Part shown: positions 17,888 to 26,973 of the stretch, in pieces
How positions within the stretch are numbered: the first letter of the stretch is position 1
Layout of the letters: every line of letters starts with the position of its first letter
Assembly (NCBI RefSeq): GCF_900111455.1
Contig: NZ_FOIE01000003.1
Coordinates: 372,001 to 436,000 of the forward strand
Source: Geodermatophilus poikilotrophus
GTDB lineage: Bacteria; Actinomycetota; Actinomycetes; Mycobacteriales; Geodermatophilaceae
DNA length: 64,000 nt
Direction: 5' to 3'
Translations under genes and position numbers: made by a program
Notes under the pieces: generated by a model
Told to the model about the DNA's origin: nothing
Database searches by the model: none
What the model saw: only the letters and a program-made list of their open reading frames with translations

Positions 17888-19921
17888 GTGCCGACCCTGT
17901 CCGATCTCGGACAACTCCCGAAACGCCTGGTCCTCGGTCGCCCCGTGCGCAGCGACCGGCTGGGGGAGTCCCTGCTGCCCAAGCGCCTGGCGCTGCCCAT
18001 CTTCGCGAGCGACCCGCTGTCCTCCGTGGCGTACGCCACGCAGGAGATCCTCATCGTCCTGACGCTGGCCGGGACCGCGTTCCTCTACCTGGCGCCCTGG
18101 CTGGCGATCGCCGTCGTGCTGCTGCTGGTGACGGTCGTCCTCTCCTACCGGCAGGTGGTGCGGGCCTACCCCTCCGGCGGCGGCGACTACGAGGTCGCGA
18201 TGAAGAACCACGGGCAGTTCGCCGGGCTGACCGTGGCCAGCGCTCTGCTCGTGGACTACGTGCTCACCGTGGCGGTGTCGGTCGCGGCCGGCACCGACAA
18301 CATCATCTCGGCGTTCCCGGACCTGGACGAGCACCGGGTGGCGATCGCCGTGGGGCTGGTGGCGCTGCTGGCCGCGGCGAACCTGCGCGGGCTGCGCGAG
18401 TCGGGACGGACGTTCGCCGTCCCGACCTACCTGTTCATCTCGGGCATCCTGGTGATGGTCGTCACCGGGCTCATCCGGCACTTCTTCGGCGCCGGCCTCG
18501 ACGCCGAGAGCGCCGGCTACTCGATCACCCCGGAGCCCGGCTTCGAGCAGGTGACCGGTCTCGCGCTGGTCTTCTTCGTGCTGCGCGCCTTCGCCTCCGG
18601 GTGCACCGCCCTCACCGGCGTGGAGGCGATCGCCAACGGCGTGCCCGCGTTCAAGCCGCCGAAGAGCCGCAACGCCGCCACGACGCTGGCGCTCATGGGT
18701 GGCATCGCCGCGACCATGTTCTCCGGCGTCACCGCGCTGGCCCTCGCCGCCGACGTGAAGTACGCGGAGCACCCCTGCGACCTGGTGGGCTTCACCGACT
18801 GCGAGACCGAGCCGCAGCGGACGGTCATCGCGCAGGTCGCCGCAGCGGTGTTCGGCGGGCCGACCTCGCCGGGCTTCTTCTACATCCAGGCGGCGACCGC
18901 GCTGGTCCTCATCCTGGCCGCCAACACCGCGTTCAACGGCTTCCCGCTGCTGGGCTCGGTGCTCGCCCAGGACCGCTTCCTGCCCCGGCAGCTGCACACC
19001 CGCGGCGACAAGCTGGTCTACAGCAACGGCATCCTGCTGCTCGCCGGGTTCGCCGCGCTGCTCATCGCCGCCTTCGGCGCCGACGTCAACCGGCTCATCC
19101 AGATGTACATCGTCGGCGTCTTCACCAGCTTCTCCATCGGTCAGTGGGGCATGGTCCGGCACTGGAACCGGGAGCTGCGCTCGGAGACCGACCCGCAGGC
19201 CCGGTCCCGCATCCGGCGTTCGCAGACGATCAACGCCATCGGCGGCACCCTGACCACCGTCGTGCTGCTGATCATCATCGTCACGAAGTTCACCCGCGGC
19301 GCCTGGCTGGTCCTGCTGGTGATGCCCGTGCTCTTCCTGCTCATGCGGGCGATCAACCGGCACTACTCGCACGTCGCCGAGCAGCTGGTCCCCGACACCG
19401 ACTCGCGGGTGCTGCCGAGCAAGGTGCACGCGGTCGTGCTGGTGTCCAAGGTGCACAAGCCGACGCTGCGGGCGCTGGCCTTCGCCCGGGCCACCCGGCC
19501 GGACCACCTCACCGCGCTGACGGTCAACGTCGACGACGCCGAGACGCGGGCGCTGCAGGCCCAGTGGGAGCGCTACGACATCCCCGTGCCGTTGACCGTG
19601 CTGGAGTCCCCCTACCGCGAGATCACCCGGCCGGTCGTCGACTTCGTCAAGGGCATTCGCCGGACCAGCCCGCGGGAGCTGGTCGTGGTGTTCGTGCCGC
19701 AGTACGTGGTGGGCCACTGGTGGGAGAACGTGCTGCACAACCAGAGCGCGCTGCGGCTGCGCGCCAGGCTGCAGTTCCAGCCCGGCGTCATGATCACCAC
19801 GGTCCCGTGGCAGCTGGAGAGCTCCGTGGGCCGGGACGACGACGGCCGCGGTGCCGGACCGGCGCCGGGGGACCTGCGGCGCGGGATCACCGACCCCTCG
19901 GAGGCGAGCCCCTATGGATGA
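17888..19921 (+). CDS. APC-superfamily permease, KimA-like putative K+ importer
   Basis: This is a 677-residue inner-membrane transporter. The N-terminal signature LALPIFASDPLSSVAYATQE is the discontinuous first helix typical of KimA/amino-acid-permease relatives. About 12 hydrophobic segments follow (for example FLYLAPWLAIAVVLLLVTVV, AIAVGLVALLAAANL, LTTVVLLIIIVTKFTRGAWL). From about residue 510 there is a soluble C-terminal domain with VHAVVLVSKVHKPTLRALAF and IPVPLTVLESPYREITRPVV, resembling a universal-stress-like domain. The divergent TrkA pair supports potassium as substrate. A basic amino acid is the alternative. GTG 17888 is chosen by similarity of MPTLSDLGQLPKRL to related starts. 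Confidence 0.82.
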   Translation: MPTLSDLGQLPKRLVLGRPVRSDRLGESLLPKRLALPIFASDPLSSVAYATQEILIVLTLAGTAFLYLAPWLAIAVVLLLVTVVLSYRQVVRAYPSGGGDYEVAMKNHGQFAGLTVASALLVDYVLTVAVSVAAGTDNIISAFPDLDEHRVAIAVGLVALLAAANLRGLRESGRTFAVPTYLFISGILVMVVTGLIRHFFGAGLDAESAGYSITPEPGFEQVTGLALVFFVLRAFASGCTALTGVEAIANGVPAFKPPKSRNAATTLALMGGIAATMFSGVTALALAADVKYAEHPCDLVGFTDCETEPQRTVIAQVAAAVFGGPTSPGFFYIQAATALVLILAANTAFNGFPLLGSVLAQDRFLPRQLHTRGDKLVYSNGILLLAGFAALLIAAFGADVNRLIQMYIVGVFTSFSIGQWGMVRHWNRELRSETDPQARSRIRRSQTINAIGGTLTTVVLLIIIVTKFTRGAWLVLLVMPVLFLLMRAINRHYSHVAEQLVPDTDSRVLPSKVHAVVLVSKVHKPTLRALAFARATRPDHLTALTVNVDDAETRALQAQWERYDIPVPLTVLESPYREITRPVVDFVKGIRRTSPRELVVVFVPQYVVGHWWENVLHNQSALRLRARLQFQPGVMITTVPWQLESSVGRDDDGRGAGPAPGDLRRGITDPSEASPYG

Positions 19922-21296
19922 GGACCCCGCTGCCCCGCACCGTGGGACCCCGTCCTCCCCACCCTCCGCGAGCTCCGGGCGGAACCCGGGACGGGGCCGC
20001 GGCGGACCCCTGCGGCGAGGCCGAGGGGCTCGGCCGGACCGTGGCGGCGGCTGGGCCGGCCGGGAGTTCGAGGTCACCGTGGGACCGGTGGCCCACGGCG
20101 GGCACTGCGTGGCCCGGCGCGAGGGCCGGGTCGTGTTCGTGCGGCACGCGCTGCCCGGCGAGCGGGTCGTCGTCCGGGTCACCGAGGACCGCCAGCCAGG
20201 CTTCTGCCGCGCGGACGCCGTCGAGGTGCTCGAGGCCGCCGCCGACCGGGTGCCGCGGCCCTGTCCGTACAGCGGCCCGGGGCGCTGCGGCGGTTGCGAC
20301 TGGCAGCACGTCGCGCACGAGGGGCAGCTGCGGCTCAAGGCCGAGGTGGTCCGCGAGCAGCTGACCCGCCTGGCCGGGCTGCCCGCCGAGGACCCGGTCG
20401 TGCGGGGCCTGACCGTCGAGGCGCTGCCCGGCGGGCCGCTGCGCTGGCGCACCCGCGCGCGCTTCGCCGTCGACCGCGCCGGGGCCCCGGGGCTGCGCCG
20501 GCACCGCTCGCACGACCTGGTACTGCTCGACGACTGCCCGATCACCGCGGAGCCGGCCGCGCGCGCCGTCCTCGACCGCCGCTGGTCCGGCGCCGGCGCG
20601 GTGGACGTCGCCGTCGACTCCGCCGGCACGGTGACCACCACCCGGCTGGACCGCCGCGGCCGGCCGCAGTCGACGCGCGTCCTGCGCGCGGGTGAGGACG
20701 TCCCGGCCGAGCCGGCCGGCCGGGCCGCGCGCTGGGCCGCCGGGCGCGACTGGGAGGTCGAGGGCACCGGCTTCTGGCAGGTGCACCCCGCCGCGGCCGA
20801 CGCGCTCACCGGGACCGTGGCCGGGTACGCCGCCGTCCGGGCGGGGGAGACGGTGCTCGACCTCTACGCCGGGGCCGGGCTGTTCGGCGGCGCGCTCGCC
20901 CCCGCCGTGGGGTCCGCGGGCCGGGTGGTCTGCGTGGAGGCCGACGAGGCCGCCTGTGCCGCCGCCGAGGCCAACCTCGCAGCACTGCCGCAGGCGGAGG
21001 TCTGGCAGGGCGAGGTGGACGCCGAGGGGCTCACCGGTCTGCTCGCCGAGCTGGACGGGGTGCCGGACGTCGTCGTCCTCGACCCGCCCCGGGCCGGTGC
21101 CGGGGCCGCGGTGAGCCGGGTGCTCGCCGCGGCCGGGCCGCGCGCGGTCGTCTACGTCGCCTGCGACCCGGCGTCACTGGCGCGCGACGTCGCCGCCTTC
21201 GCCGAGGGCGGCTACCGGCTGTCCGGGCTGCGCGGCTTCGACGCCTTCCCGATGACCGCGCACGTGGAGTGCGTCGCGCTGCTCGAACCCGCCTGA
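19914..21296 (+). CDS. TRAM-domain class I SAM-dependent RNA methyltransferase (RumA/TrmA-like)
   Basis: The frame has 460 residues and overlaps the permease end by 8 bases. Residues 1-50 are Pro/Gly/Arg-rich. The TRAM domain begins about 51 (EFEVTVGPVAHGGHCVARRE). Cysteines 117, 125 and 128 (CPYSGPGRCGGC) plus a later DDCPIT suggest the iron-sulfur site of RlmD-type enzymes. VLDLYAGAGLFGG is the SAM motif, VVVLDPPRAGAG motif IV, and VVYVACDPASLARD contains the nucleophilic Cys for uridine C5 methylation. tRNA versus rRNA target is undecided. The first 25 codons look like the intergenic repeat family, so the functional start is uncertain. Confidence 0.88.
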   Translation: MDEDPAAPHRGTPSSPPSASSGRNPGRGRGGPLRRGRGARPDRGGGWAGREFEVTVGPVAHGGHCVARREGRVVFVRHALPGERVVVRVTEDRQPGFCRADAVEVLEAAADRVPRPCPYSGPGRCGGCDWQHVAHEGQLRLKAEVVREQLTRLAGLPAEDPVVRGLTVEALPGGPLRWRTRARFAVDRAGAPGLRRHRSHDLVLLDDCPITAEPAARAVLDRRWSGAGAVDVAVDSAGTVTTTRLDRRGRPQSTRVLRAGEDVPAEPAGRAARWAAGRDWEVEGTGFWQVHPAAADALTGTVAGYAAVRAGETVLDLYAGAGLFGGALAPAVGSAGRVVCVEADEAACAAAEANLAALPQAEVWQGEVDAEGLTGLLAELDGVPDVVVLDPPRAGAGAAVSRVLAAAGPRAVVYVACDPASLARDVAAFAEGGYRLSGLRGFDAFPMTAHVECVALLEPA

Positions 21297-21305
21297 CCGC
21301 CGGGG

Positions 21306-22028
21306 TCAGTCCCGGTCGCGCTTCTTCGGCTTGCGCTCCTTCTTCCCCTCACCCGCGGCGGGGACGGGCTCGTCCGTCCCCGCCACGGCGGTGGTCGGCT
21401 CCGCCGGAGGGCTCGCGGGCACGGCCTGGGGGACGACGGGCACGGCGGCCGGCGCCGGCACGGACGGCACGGGGACCTGCCGCGCCACGGCGGAGGACGA
21501 CGCGGCCGGAGCCGGCGCGGTGGCGGACGGCGACGCAGCAGGGGCCGGCGCAGCGGGGGCCGGCGCAGCGGCCGAGGACGACCGGGCGGTCACCGTGCCG
21601 GTCGCCGGCGACGCGGCCGGCGCGGGGACGGGGGCCGGCGCGGGTGCCGGAGCCGGCGCGTCCGCGGCGGCACCGCGAGCCGCGACCCCCGCTTCCGGCG
21701 AGACGGCGCCGGCGGGCGGTGCGGCGGGGGAGACAGCATGCGCGGGGACCGGCTCCCCGGGCACCGCGGCACGGGCGGCTGCCCCCACCTCGCCGGCGCG
21801 CGCCGCGTCCCCGATCTCCCCGGCACGGACGGCGTCCCCGACGCCGGTGGCCGACGCGTCGACCGCGCTGTGCACGGCCGTGGTGCCGGGCCCGGGGACC
21901 CCGCCCCGGTCGGCCGCGACGGCGCCCAGCCCGGCGGCCATGCCGATGAAGGACAGCATCCCCAGGGCGGTGGTCGCGACCCGGGGCGGGCGCGAGCCCT
22001 CGGTGCGGCTTCTCGACGGGCGGAACAT
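21306..22028 (-). CDS. Pro/Ala-rich membrane-anchored hypothetical protein
   Basis: This is a 240-residue protein from ATG 22028. A basic N-terminus (MFRPSRSRTEGSRPPRVATT) and one hydrophobic helix (LGMLSFIGMAAGLGAVAA) form a membrane anchor or uncleaved signal. The remainder is extracytoplasmic low complexity: repeated AGE[IV]G-AARA units, then long runs of AP and PAPA repeats, then a very basic end GKKERKPKKRDRD. No domain is recognised. The composition suggests a wall-spanning or disordered protein. It converges closely on the methyltransferase stop (9 bases). Opposite-strand open frames here are Gly/Ala shadows. Confidence is moderate because low-complexity GC-rich DNA gives spurious frames. 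Confidence 0.6.
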   Translation of the reverse strand: MFRPSRSRTEGSRPPRVATTALGMLSFIGMAAGLGAVAADRGGVPGPGTTAVHSAVDASATGVGDAVRAGEIGDAARAGEVGAAARAAVPGEPVPAHAVSPAAPPAGAVSPEAGVAARGAAADAPAPAPAPAPVPAPAASPATGTVTARSSSAAAPAPAAPAPAASPSATAPAPAASSSAVARQVPVPSVPAPAAVPVVPQAVPASPPAEPTTAVAGTDEPVPAAGEGKKERKPKKRDRD

Positions 22029-22235
22029 GCGGGCGGTCCCCTCGGCGGGTGGTGCGGCTGGTGGCAGGTGTCGGGCACGGCGGCCCGGGGAGTCCCGACC
22101 CGGTGTGCACACTCAGCGCACTCGGTCGGGAGCGCATGGTGACGGTAACCCGGGTGGTGCCGTGACGGAAGGGTCCGGACGGAACGGATCGACCGGTCCC
22201 GGTGTGAATCGCGCGACCGGCTACCGTCTCCCTCC

Positions 22236-22463
22236 GTGACCACCTGGGAGTACGCCTCGGTCATCACGGCCAACGACGCGGAGTCGCACCGGGCAGGGGT
22301 GAGCGTCAAGCTCCCCGGCGGGCAGCTCGAGCGCCAGGCCGGTGACACCAGCTCGGTGCTCAACCGGCTCGGCAGCGAGGGCTGGGAGCTGGTGAGCTAC
22401 CACTCCAGCGGCGCGGGCACCTGGGGTTTCGAGCAGTTCTGGCTCAAGCGCCCCACCTCCTGA
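22236..22463 (+). CDS. DUF4177 domain-containing small protein
   Basis: The 75-residue protein reads MTTWEYASVITANDAESHRA at the start and LNRLGSEGWELVSYHSSG in the second half, the L-N-x-x-G-x-x-G-W-E-L-V motif that defines DUF4177. It ends FEQFWLKRPTS. It is a small single-domain beta-rich protein of unknown role, common in actinobacteria. It starts with GTG 22236. It lies 207 bases from the divergent membrane-anchored protein and is followed by a palindromic repeat. Confidence 0.85.
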   Translation: MTTWEYASVITANDAESHRAGVSVKLPGGQLERQAGDTSSVLNRLGSEGWELVSYHSSGAGTWGFEQFWLKRPTS

Positions 22464-22469
22464 AGACAG

Positions 22470-22511
22470 GACCCCTCCTGCCCCCGCCGCTCGCGAGCTC
22501 GCGGCGGGCCC
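22470..22511. repeat. Palindromic intergenic repeat, best copy
   Basis: CCCGCCGC (22483-22490) and GCGGCGGG (22501-22508) form a perfect 8-bp stem around the palindromic core TCGCGAGCTC. It is preceded by AGGACCCCTCCTGCC, a word also found with the 11966 copy (AGGACCCCGTTGCC). It lies directly after a stop codon and could act as a terminator. Confidence 0.6.
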
Positions 22512-22586
22512 CTGCACGAGGGTCGCCACCACCGTGGCCGCGTGGCACGTCGAACACGTGTTCGACCGGTGCGGCAGACTGGTGCG

Positions 22587-22955
22587 GTGGACGCTTCGCT
22601 GCCGCCGGGCTGGCCCGCCGCCGTACGGCCGCCCGGTGCCCCCGACTGGGAGCACACGGCCGTGGCCTGGCTGTTCGACCTGGTGCCGCCTGACTACCGG
22701 GCGCACGAGGTGCTGCGCCGCTACCCGGTGCTGCTGGCCCGCTTCGCCCGTGACCACGTCGCCGCCGGGCTGGAGGCGGCGCGGGCGGGGTGGCGCACGG
22801 TGCGGGTGGAGCTCGCCGACGAGCTGCCGGCCGACGCGATGGAGGCGGCGATCGCCGCCTACGAGCGGGAGGGCGCCCGGCTGGCGTTCGCCGCCCGCGG
22901 GGTCGAGGCGGTGGCCGGTGCGCTGCGGGGCGAGCGGTGGGTGCCGCGGTTGTGA
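22587..22955 (+). CDS. Conserved hypothetical protein upstream of dxs
   Basis: This 122-residue cytoplasmic protein reads [20 protein letters not shown], then [20 protein letters not shown], then a helix [20 protein letters not shown] and a closing ERWVPRL. The strong Trp/Tyr/Leu pattern and codon bias support coding. I recall similar short proteins next to dxs or ribonuclease genes in related actinobacteria but cannot name a family. GTG 22587 is selected because it precedes the conserved-looking part; upstream codons in the same frame are Arg-rich. No motif for catalysis is visible. Confidence 0.65.
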   Translation: MDASLPPGWPAAVRPPGAPDWEHTAVAWLFDLVPPDYRAHEVLRRYPVLLARFARDHVAAGLEAARAGWRTVRVELADELPADAMEAAIAAYEREGARLAFAARGVEAVAGALRGERWVPRL

Positions 22956-23068
22956 GCCCTGCATCCAGCCCCGGTGCTCGACCGGAAGGGGGAGGAAAGC
23001 GCGGATACAGTGGGTCGGCGGCCGTTGCGACGCCGCTCCTGCCGCCGATGGAGAGGACGCACCCCCTC

Positions 23069-24985
23069 GTGTCGCTCCTGCGATCGCTCCGCACCCCTGA
23101 CGACCTGAAGGCGCTCCCGGCCGAACAGCTGCCGGCGCTGGCCGCCGAGATCCGGGACGCGCTGGTCACCAGCGTCGCCAGGACCGGCGGGCACCTCGGG
23201 CCCAACCTCGGTGCGGTCGAGCTGACCATCGCCCTGCACCGGGTGTTCGACTCCCCGCGCGAACCGGTCGTCTTCGACACCGGCCACCAGAGCTACGTGC
23301 ACAAGATGCTCACCGGCCGGGTGGAGGACTTCACGCGACTGCGCCAGCGCGACGGCCTCTCCGGCTACCCGAGCCGGGCCGAGAGCGAGCACGACTGGGT
23401 GGAGAACAGCCACGCCTCCACCTCGCTGTCCTACGCCGACGGGCTGGCCAAGGCCTTCGCCGTCCGGGGCGAGTCGCGCCCGGTGGTCGCCGTCATCGGC
23501 GACGGCGCGCTCACCGGCGGCATGGCCTGGGAGGCGTTGAACAACATCGCCGGCGCCCAGGACCGCCCGGTGGTCATCGTGGTCAACGACAACGGCCGCT
23601 CCTACTCGCCCACGATCGGCGGGGTCGCCGATGCGCTGGCCACGCTGCGGCTGCGCCCGGGCTACGAGCAGGCGCTGCTGCAGGTGCGCCAGTCGCTGCA
23701 CCGGGCCCCGGTAGTCGGCTCGGCGCTCTACGACGCGCTGCACGCGATCAAGAAGGGCCTCAAGGACGTCCTCTCGCCGCAGGGCATGTTCGAGGACCTC
23801 GGCCTGAAGTACGTCGGCCCGGTCGACGGCCACGACATCCGGGCGATGGAGTCCGCGCTGCGCCGTGCCCGGTCCTTCGGCGGGCCGGTCATCGTGCACG
23901 CGGTCACCACCAAGGGCTTCGGCTACCCGCCGGCCGAGACCGACCAGATCGACGCCTGGCACGCCACCGGGGTCTTCGACCCCGACAGCGGGGCCAGCGC
24001 CGCCGTCGCCGGCCGCGACTGGACGACGGCCTTCTCCGACGAGCTGGTGCGCATCGGCGCCGAGCGCTCCGACGTCGTCGCGATCACCGCGGCGATGCTG
24101 CACCCGACCGGCCTGGCCGCCTTCGCCGAGCGCTTCCCGGAGCGCACCTACGACGTCGGCATCGCCGAGCAGCACGCGCTCACCTCCGCCGCCGGCCTGG
24201 CGATGGGCGGGCTGCACCCCGTGGTCGCGGTCTACTCGACCTTCCTCAACCGGGCCTTCGACCAGCTGCTCATGGACGTCGCGCTGCACCGCCAGCCGGT
24301 CACCGTCGTCCTGGACCGGGCCGGGGTGACCGGCAGCGACGGCGCCTCGCACAACGGCATGTGGGACATGTCGATCCTCTCCGTGGTCCCCGGGCTGCGG
24401 CTGGCCGCGCCGCGGGACGAGGCGACGCTGCGGGAGGCGCTGCGCGAGGCGGTCGAGGTGACCGACGGGCCCAGCGTCGTCCGGTTCCCCAAGGGCACCC
24501 CGCCGGTCGACGTCCCCTCGCTGGAGCGGCGCGGACCGGTGGACGTGCTGCGCCGCGGGGAGCGGCCGGAGGTGCTGCTGGTCGCCGTCGGCTCGATGGT
24601 GCCGATGTGCCTGGCCGCCGCCGAGCGCGCCGCCGACCACGGCATCGAGGTGACCGTCGTCGACCCGCGCTGGGTGCTGCCGGTCTCCGACGAGCTCGTG
24701 GCGCTGGCCGACGGCTTCCGGCTGGTCGTCACCGTCGAGGACGGCGGGCGGGCCGGTGGCGTCGGTACCACGCTGACCCAGGCGCTGCAGGACCGCGGCA
24801 TCGACGTCCCGGTGCGGGCCCTCGGCCTGCCGCAGGCGTTCCTCGAGCACGGCAGCGTCGGCCAGGTGCTCGCCGACGCCGGCCTGACCGAGCAGGACGT
24901 CGCCCGCCGGATCGCCGAGTGGACGGCGGTGCTCGCCGAGCGCGCCGAGGGCAGCGTCGCCGAGGCGGTCGAGGAGCGGCCGTGA
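23069..24985 (+). CDS. dxs: 1-deoxy-D-xylulose-5-phosphate synthase
   Basis: This thiamine-diphosphate enzyme joins pyruvate and glyceraldehyde 3-phosphate, the first step of the MEP isoprenoid pathway. It has about 638 residues. [16 protein letters not shown] contains the conserved His. [19 protein letters not shown] is the ThDP/Mg motif (G-D-G...N-N). The transketolase pyrimidine domain shows [19 protein letters not shown] with the cofactor-activating Glu, and a C-terminal transketolase domain follows. I prefer GTG 23069 because GGAGAGGA lies 11-12 bases before it. ATG 23048 in frame would add seven residues and lacks a ribosome site. The stop overlaps the next gene. Confidence 0.95.
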   Translation: MSLLRSLRTPDDLKALPAEQLPALAAEIRDALVTSVARTGGHLGPNLGAVELTIALHRVFDSPREPVVFDTGHQSYVHKMLTGRVEDFTRLRQRDGLSGYPSRAESEHDWVENSHASTSLSYADGLAKAFAVRGESRPVVAVIGDGALTGGMAWEALNNIAGAQDRPVVIVVNDNGRSYSPTIGGVADALATLRLRPGYEQALLQVRQSLHRAPVVGSALYDALHAIKKGLKDVLSPQGMFEDLGLKYVGPVDGHDIRAMESALRRARSFGGPVIVHAVTTKGFGYPPAETDQIDAWHATGVFDPDSGASAAVAGRDWTTAFSDELVRIGAERSDVVAITAAMLHPTGLAAFAERFPERTYDVGIAEQHALTSAAGLAMGGLHPVVAVYSTFLNRAFDQLLMDVALHRQPVTVVLDRAGVTGSDGASHNGMWDMSILSVVPGLRLAAPRDEATLREALREAVEVTDGPSVVRFPKGTPPVDVPSLERRGPVDVLRRGERPEVLLVAVGSMVPMCLAAAERAADHGIEVTVVDPRWVLPVSDELVALADGFRLVVTVEDGGRAGGVGTTLTQALQDRGIDVPVRALGLPQAFLEHGSVGQVLADAGLTEQDVARRIAEWTAVLAERAEGSVAEAVEERP

Positions 24986-25260
24986 TAGCGGAGATCCAGG
25001 TCGCGCCCTCGCCGCCCGGGACGCCCGACGACCCGCACGCGTACGTCGAGGCCGCCATCGCGGTGATCCGGGACTCCGGGCTCCGCTACGAGGTGAGTGC
25101 CCTCGGCACGACCCTCGAGGGCGATGACGACGCGGTCTGGGCGACGCTGCGGGCCGCGCACGAGGCGGTGCTGGCGGCCGGTGCCACCAGCGGGATCTCG
25201 CACGTCAAGATCGCCTCGGTGGCGCGGACGATGGACAGCCTGACCTCCAAGTTCCGCTGA
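24982..25260 (+). CDS. MTH1187/YkoF-type thiamine-binding family protein
   Basis: This 92-residue protein has GTG 24982 inside the dxs stop. [40 protein letters not shown], then [20 protein letters not shown] is the ferredoxin-like layout of the MTH1187/YkoF family. Members bind thiamine or thiamine-like pyrimidines. Translational coupling to a thiamine-diphosphate enzyme (Dxs) makes thiamine binding attractive, but that is inference. No membrane segment is visible. Confidence 0.8.
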   Translation: MIAEIQVAPSPPGTPDDPHAYVEAAIAVIRDSGLRYEVSALGTTLEGDDDAVWATLRAAHEAVLAAGATSGISHVKIASVARTMDSLTSKFR

Positions 25261-25351
25261 GGGCGGCGTCCCCCGGGCGCGGGCCGGGCAACCAGCGTTC
25301 CCCCGTGGACCCGCGCACGGCCGAGCGCCCGGCGACCTCCCGGCGAGGTCG

Positions 25352-26590
25352 ATGACCGCCGTCCTCCTGCTGGTGCCGGTCGCCGCGGTCGCGGCAGGGT
25401 GGCTGGCGGTGCGCCTCCTCCGGCGCCGGCGACGCCTCCTCAGGGCCGCCGTCGCCCTCGTCACCGTGCTGGTCGTCCTGCTCGGTGGACTGCAGCTGTG
25501 GGCCCTGGCCGCCCTCGACAGCTCCGCGGCGGCGCGGGCCATCGTCTGGCGGGAGGCCGACGTCGACGACATCTCCCGCTTCCCCGCGCGCCGGATCGAG
25601 GCGGGGCCGACGGTCCTGGCGTTGGCCGAGGGCCGGCTCCCGGCCGGCACGCTGGACGAGGTGACCGACCGGGAGGGCGACGAGCGGCCCCTCGGGCCGC
25701 TCGTCGAGGGCAGCGCGACCGAGGCGCTCGTCGTGCTCCGCGACGACGAGGTCGTGCACGAGTGGTACGGCAACGGCGGTGCGGCCGACGAGCCGCACAC
25801 CTCGTTCTCGGTGGCCAAGTCCGTCCTGTCCACCCTGGTCGGCATCGCGATCGACCGCGGCGAGCTCGGGAGCCTCGACGACCCGGTCACCGACCACGTG
25901 CCCGAGCTGCTCGACCGCGACGAGCGCTTCGCGAGGGTCACGCTCCGCCACCTCGTCACGATGTCGTCCGGCCTGGCCTACGAGGAGCAGGGGCTGCCGT
26001 GGAGCCACGACGCCACCACCTACTACGCCCCCGACCTGCGGGCGGAGGCGCTCAGCGCGGAGGTCGAGGAGGAGCCCGGGCGCACCTGGCACTACAACAA
26101 CTTCAACCCGCTGCTGATGGGTCTGGTGCTGGAGCGGGCCACCGGCACGAGCGTCTCGGCGTACACGGCGCGTCACCTCTGGGGCCCCATGGGCGCGGAG
26201 GCGGACGCCTCGTGGAGCCTCGACAGCGAGGACAGCGGCTTCGAGAAGCTCGAGAGCGGGGTCAACGCGGTCGCCCGTGACTACGCGCGGTTCGGCTACC
26301 TCGTCGCGCACGAGGGCCGGGTCGGCGATCGGCAGGTCGTCAGTGCCGGGTGGGTGCGTGAGGCGACCGCCCGCGACACCTCGCGCGACCCCGCCGACCA
26401 CTACCAGTACTGGTGGTGGGTGGACACCGAGCGCCCGGGTCGGTTCTCCGCCCGGGGCAACCTCGGGCAGCACGTGTACGTCGACCCGGCCACGGACGTC
26501 GTCGTCGTCAGGCTGGGTCGCGACGACGGCGGCGAGTACTGGCCCGAACTGCTGAGGGACGTCGCCGACCGCGTGGCGGCCGCCGGCTGA
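25352..26590 (+). CDS. Membrane-anchored serine hydrolase, beta-lactamase/class C PBP fold
   Basis: This 412-residue protein has two N-terminal hydrophobic segments (VLLLVPVAAVAAGWLAVRLL, VALVTVLVVLLGGLQLWALA) separated by an Arg-rich turn. The catalytic domain is therefore probably outside the membrane. SFSVAKSVLSTLVG supplies S-x-x-K (about residue 153), WHYNNFNPLLMG the Y-x-N motif, and RGNLGQHVYVD replaces the K/H-T-G strand. VTLRHLVTMSSGLAYEEQG is typical of the family (6-aminohexanoate-dimer hydrolase-like and esterase members). A peptidase, esterase or amide hydrolase function is likely; antibiotic resistance is not implied. It is an insertion in the conserved block. ATG 25352 is used. 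Confidence 0.85.
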   Translation: MTAVLLLVPVAAVAAGWLAVRLLRRRRRLLRAAVALVTVLVVLLGGLQLWALAALDSSAAARAIVWREADVDDISRFPARRIEAGPTVLALAEGRLPAGTLDEVTDREGDERPLGPLVEGSATEALVVLRDDEVVHEWYGNGGAADEPHTSFSVAKSVLSTLVGIAIDRGELGSLDDPVTDHVPELLDRDERFARVTLRHLVTMSSGLAYEEQGLPWSHDATTYYAPDLRAEALSAEVEEEPGRTWHYNNFNPLLMGLVLERATGTSVSAYTARHLWGPMGAEADASWSLDSEDSGFEKLESGVNAVARDYARFGYLVAHEGRVGDRQVVSAGWVREATARDTSRDPADHYQYWWWVDTERPGRFSARGNLGQHVYVDPATDVVVVRLGRDDGGEYWPELLRDVADRVAAAG

Positions 26591-26973
26591 ACCGGCGGCC
26601 GCCACGCCCGCCCCGCTGCACGGTACGTCCGCCCCGTCCCGGGCACCGCTGGCCCCCTGCGGGGTCCCGCCCCGGGCTCTCACAGCCCCCTGGCAGGGTC
26701 CCGCCGCGAGCTCGCGGGTGGCGGGGGGCAAGGTGCGCCAGCGCCTCGACGGACTCCCGCACCTGCTGTTCTGTCAGCGGCGCGTCCCCGGTGTCGATGC
26801 CGGCGAGGTCGGGGTCGACGACGCCCGGCTCGCTGTACCGGTCGGGAGCCCGTCCACCAAGCGCGGCACGTCACCCTCCGGAGGCAGCTCCCGACCGGCG
26901 GCGGCGGAACGGGTGACCGTCACCGGCGCGGTGATGACCCCCAGCCGTGCGGGATCGGCGGTCTCGCCCGTCC
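26591..26973. other. Repeat-bearing interval with a possible small coding relic
   Basis: The left half is rich in the dispersed GC repeat (26650-26720, with CCCGCCGCGAGCTCGCGGG-like and GGGTCCCGC words). On the minus strand from about 26946 to 26715 two frames together give protein-like sequence: VITAPVTVTRSAAAGRELPP then EGDVPRLVDGLPTG in one, and SEPGVVDPDLAGIDTGDAPL then TEQQVRESVEALAHLAP in the next. A one-base shift near 26835 would join them into a roughly 75-residue protein that runs into the repeat. No family is recognised. Confidence 0.4.

Noticed and set aside
17792-20809. 1005-codon minus-strand frame
   Set aside because: It runs antisense across the APC permease and methyltransferase, both with clear family motifs; the His/Asp/Arg-rich translation is a shadow.
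21331-22239. Gly/Ala-rich plus-strand frame
   Set aside because: It mirrors the Pro/Ala-rich minus-strand protein, has no domain or ribosome site, and would overlap the DUF4177 start.
25352-26590. True beta-lactamase
   Set aside because: Two membrane helices, S-V-A-K and Y-N-N motifs with no K-T-G fit the broad class C-like esterase/peptidase family instead.
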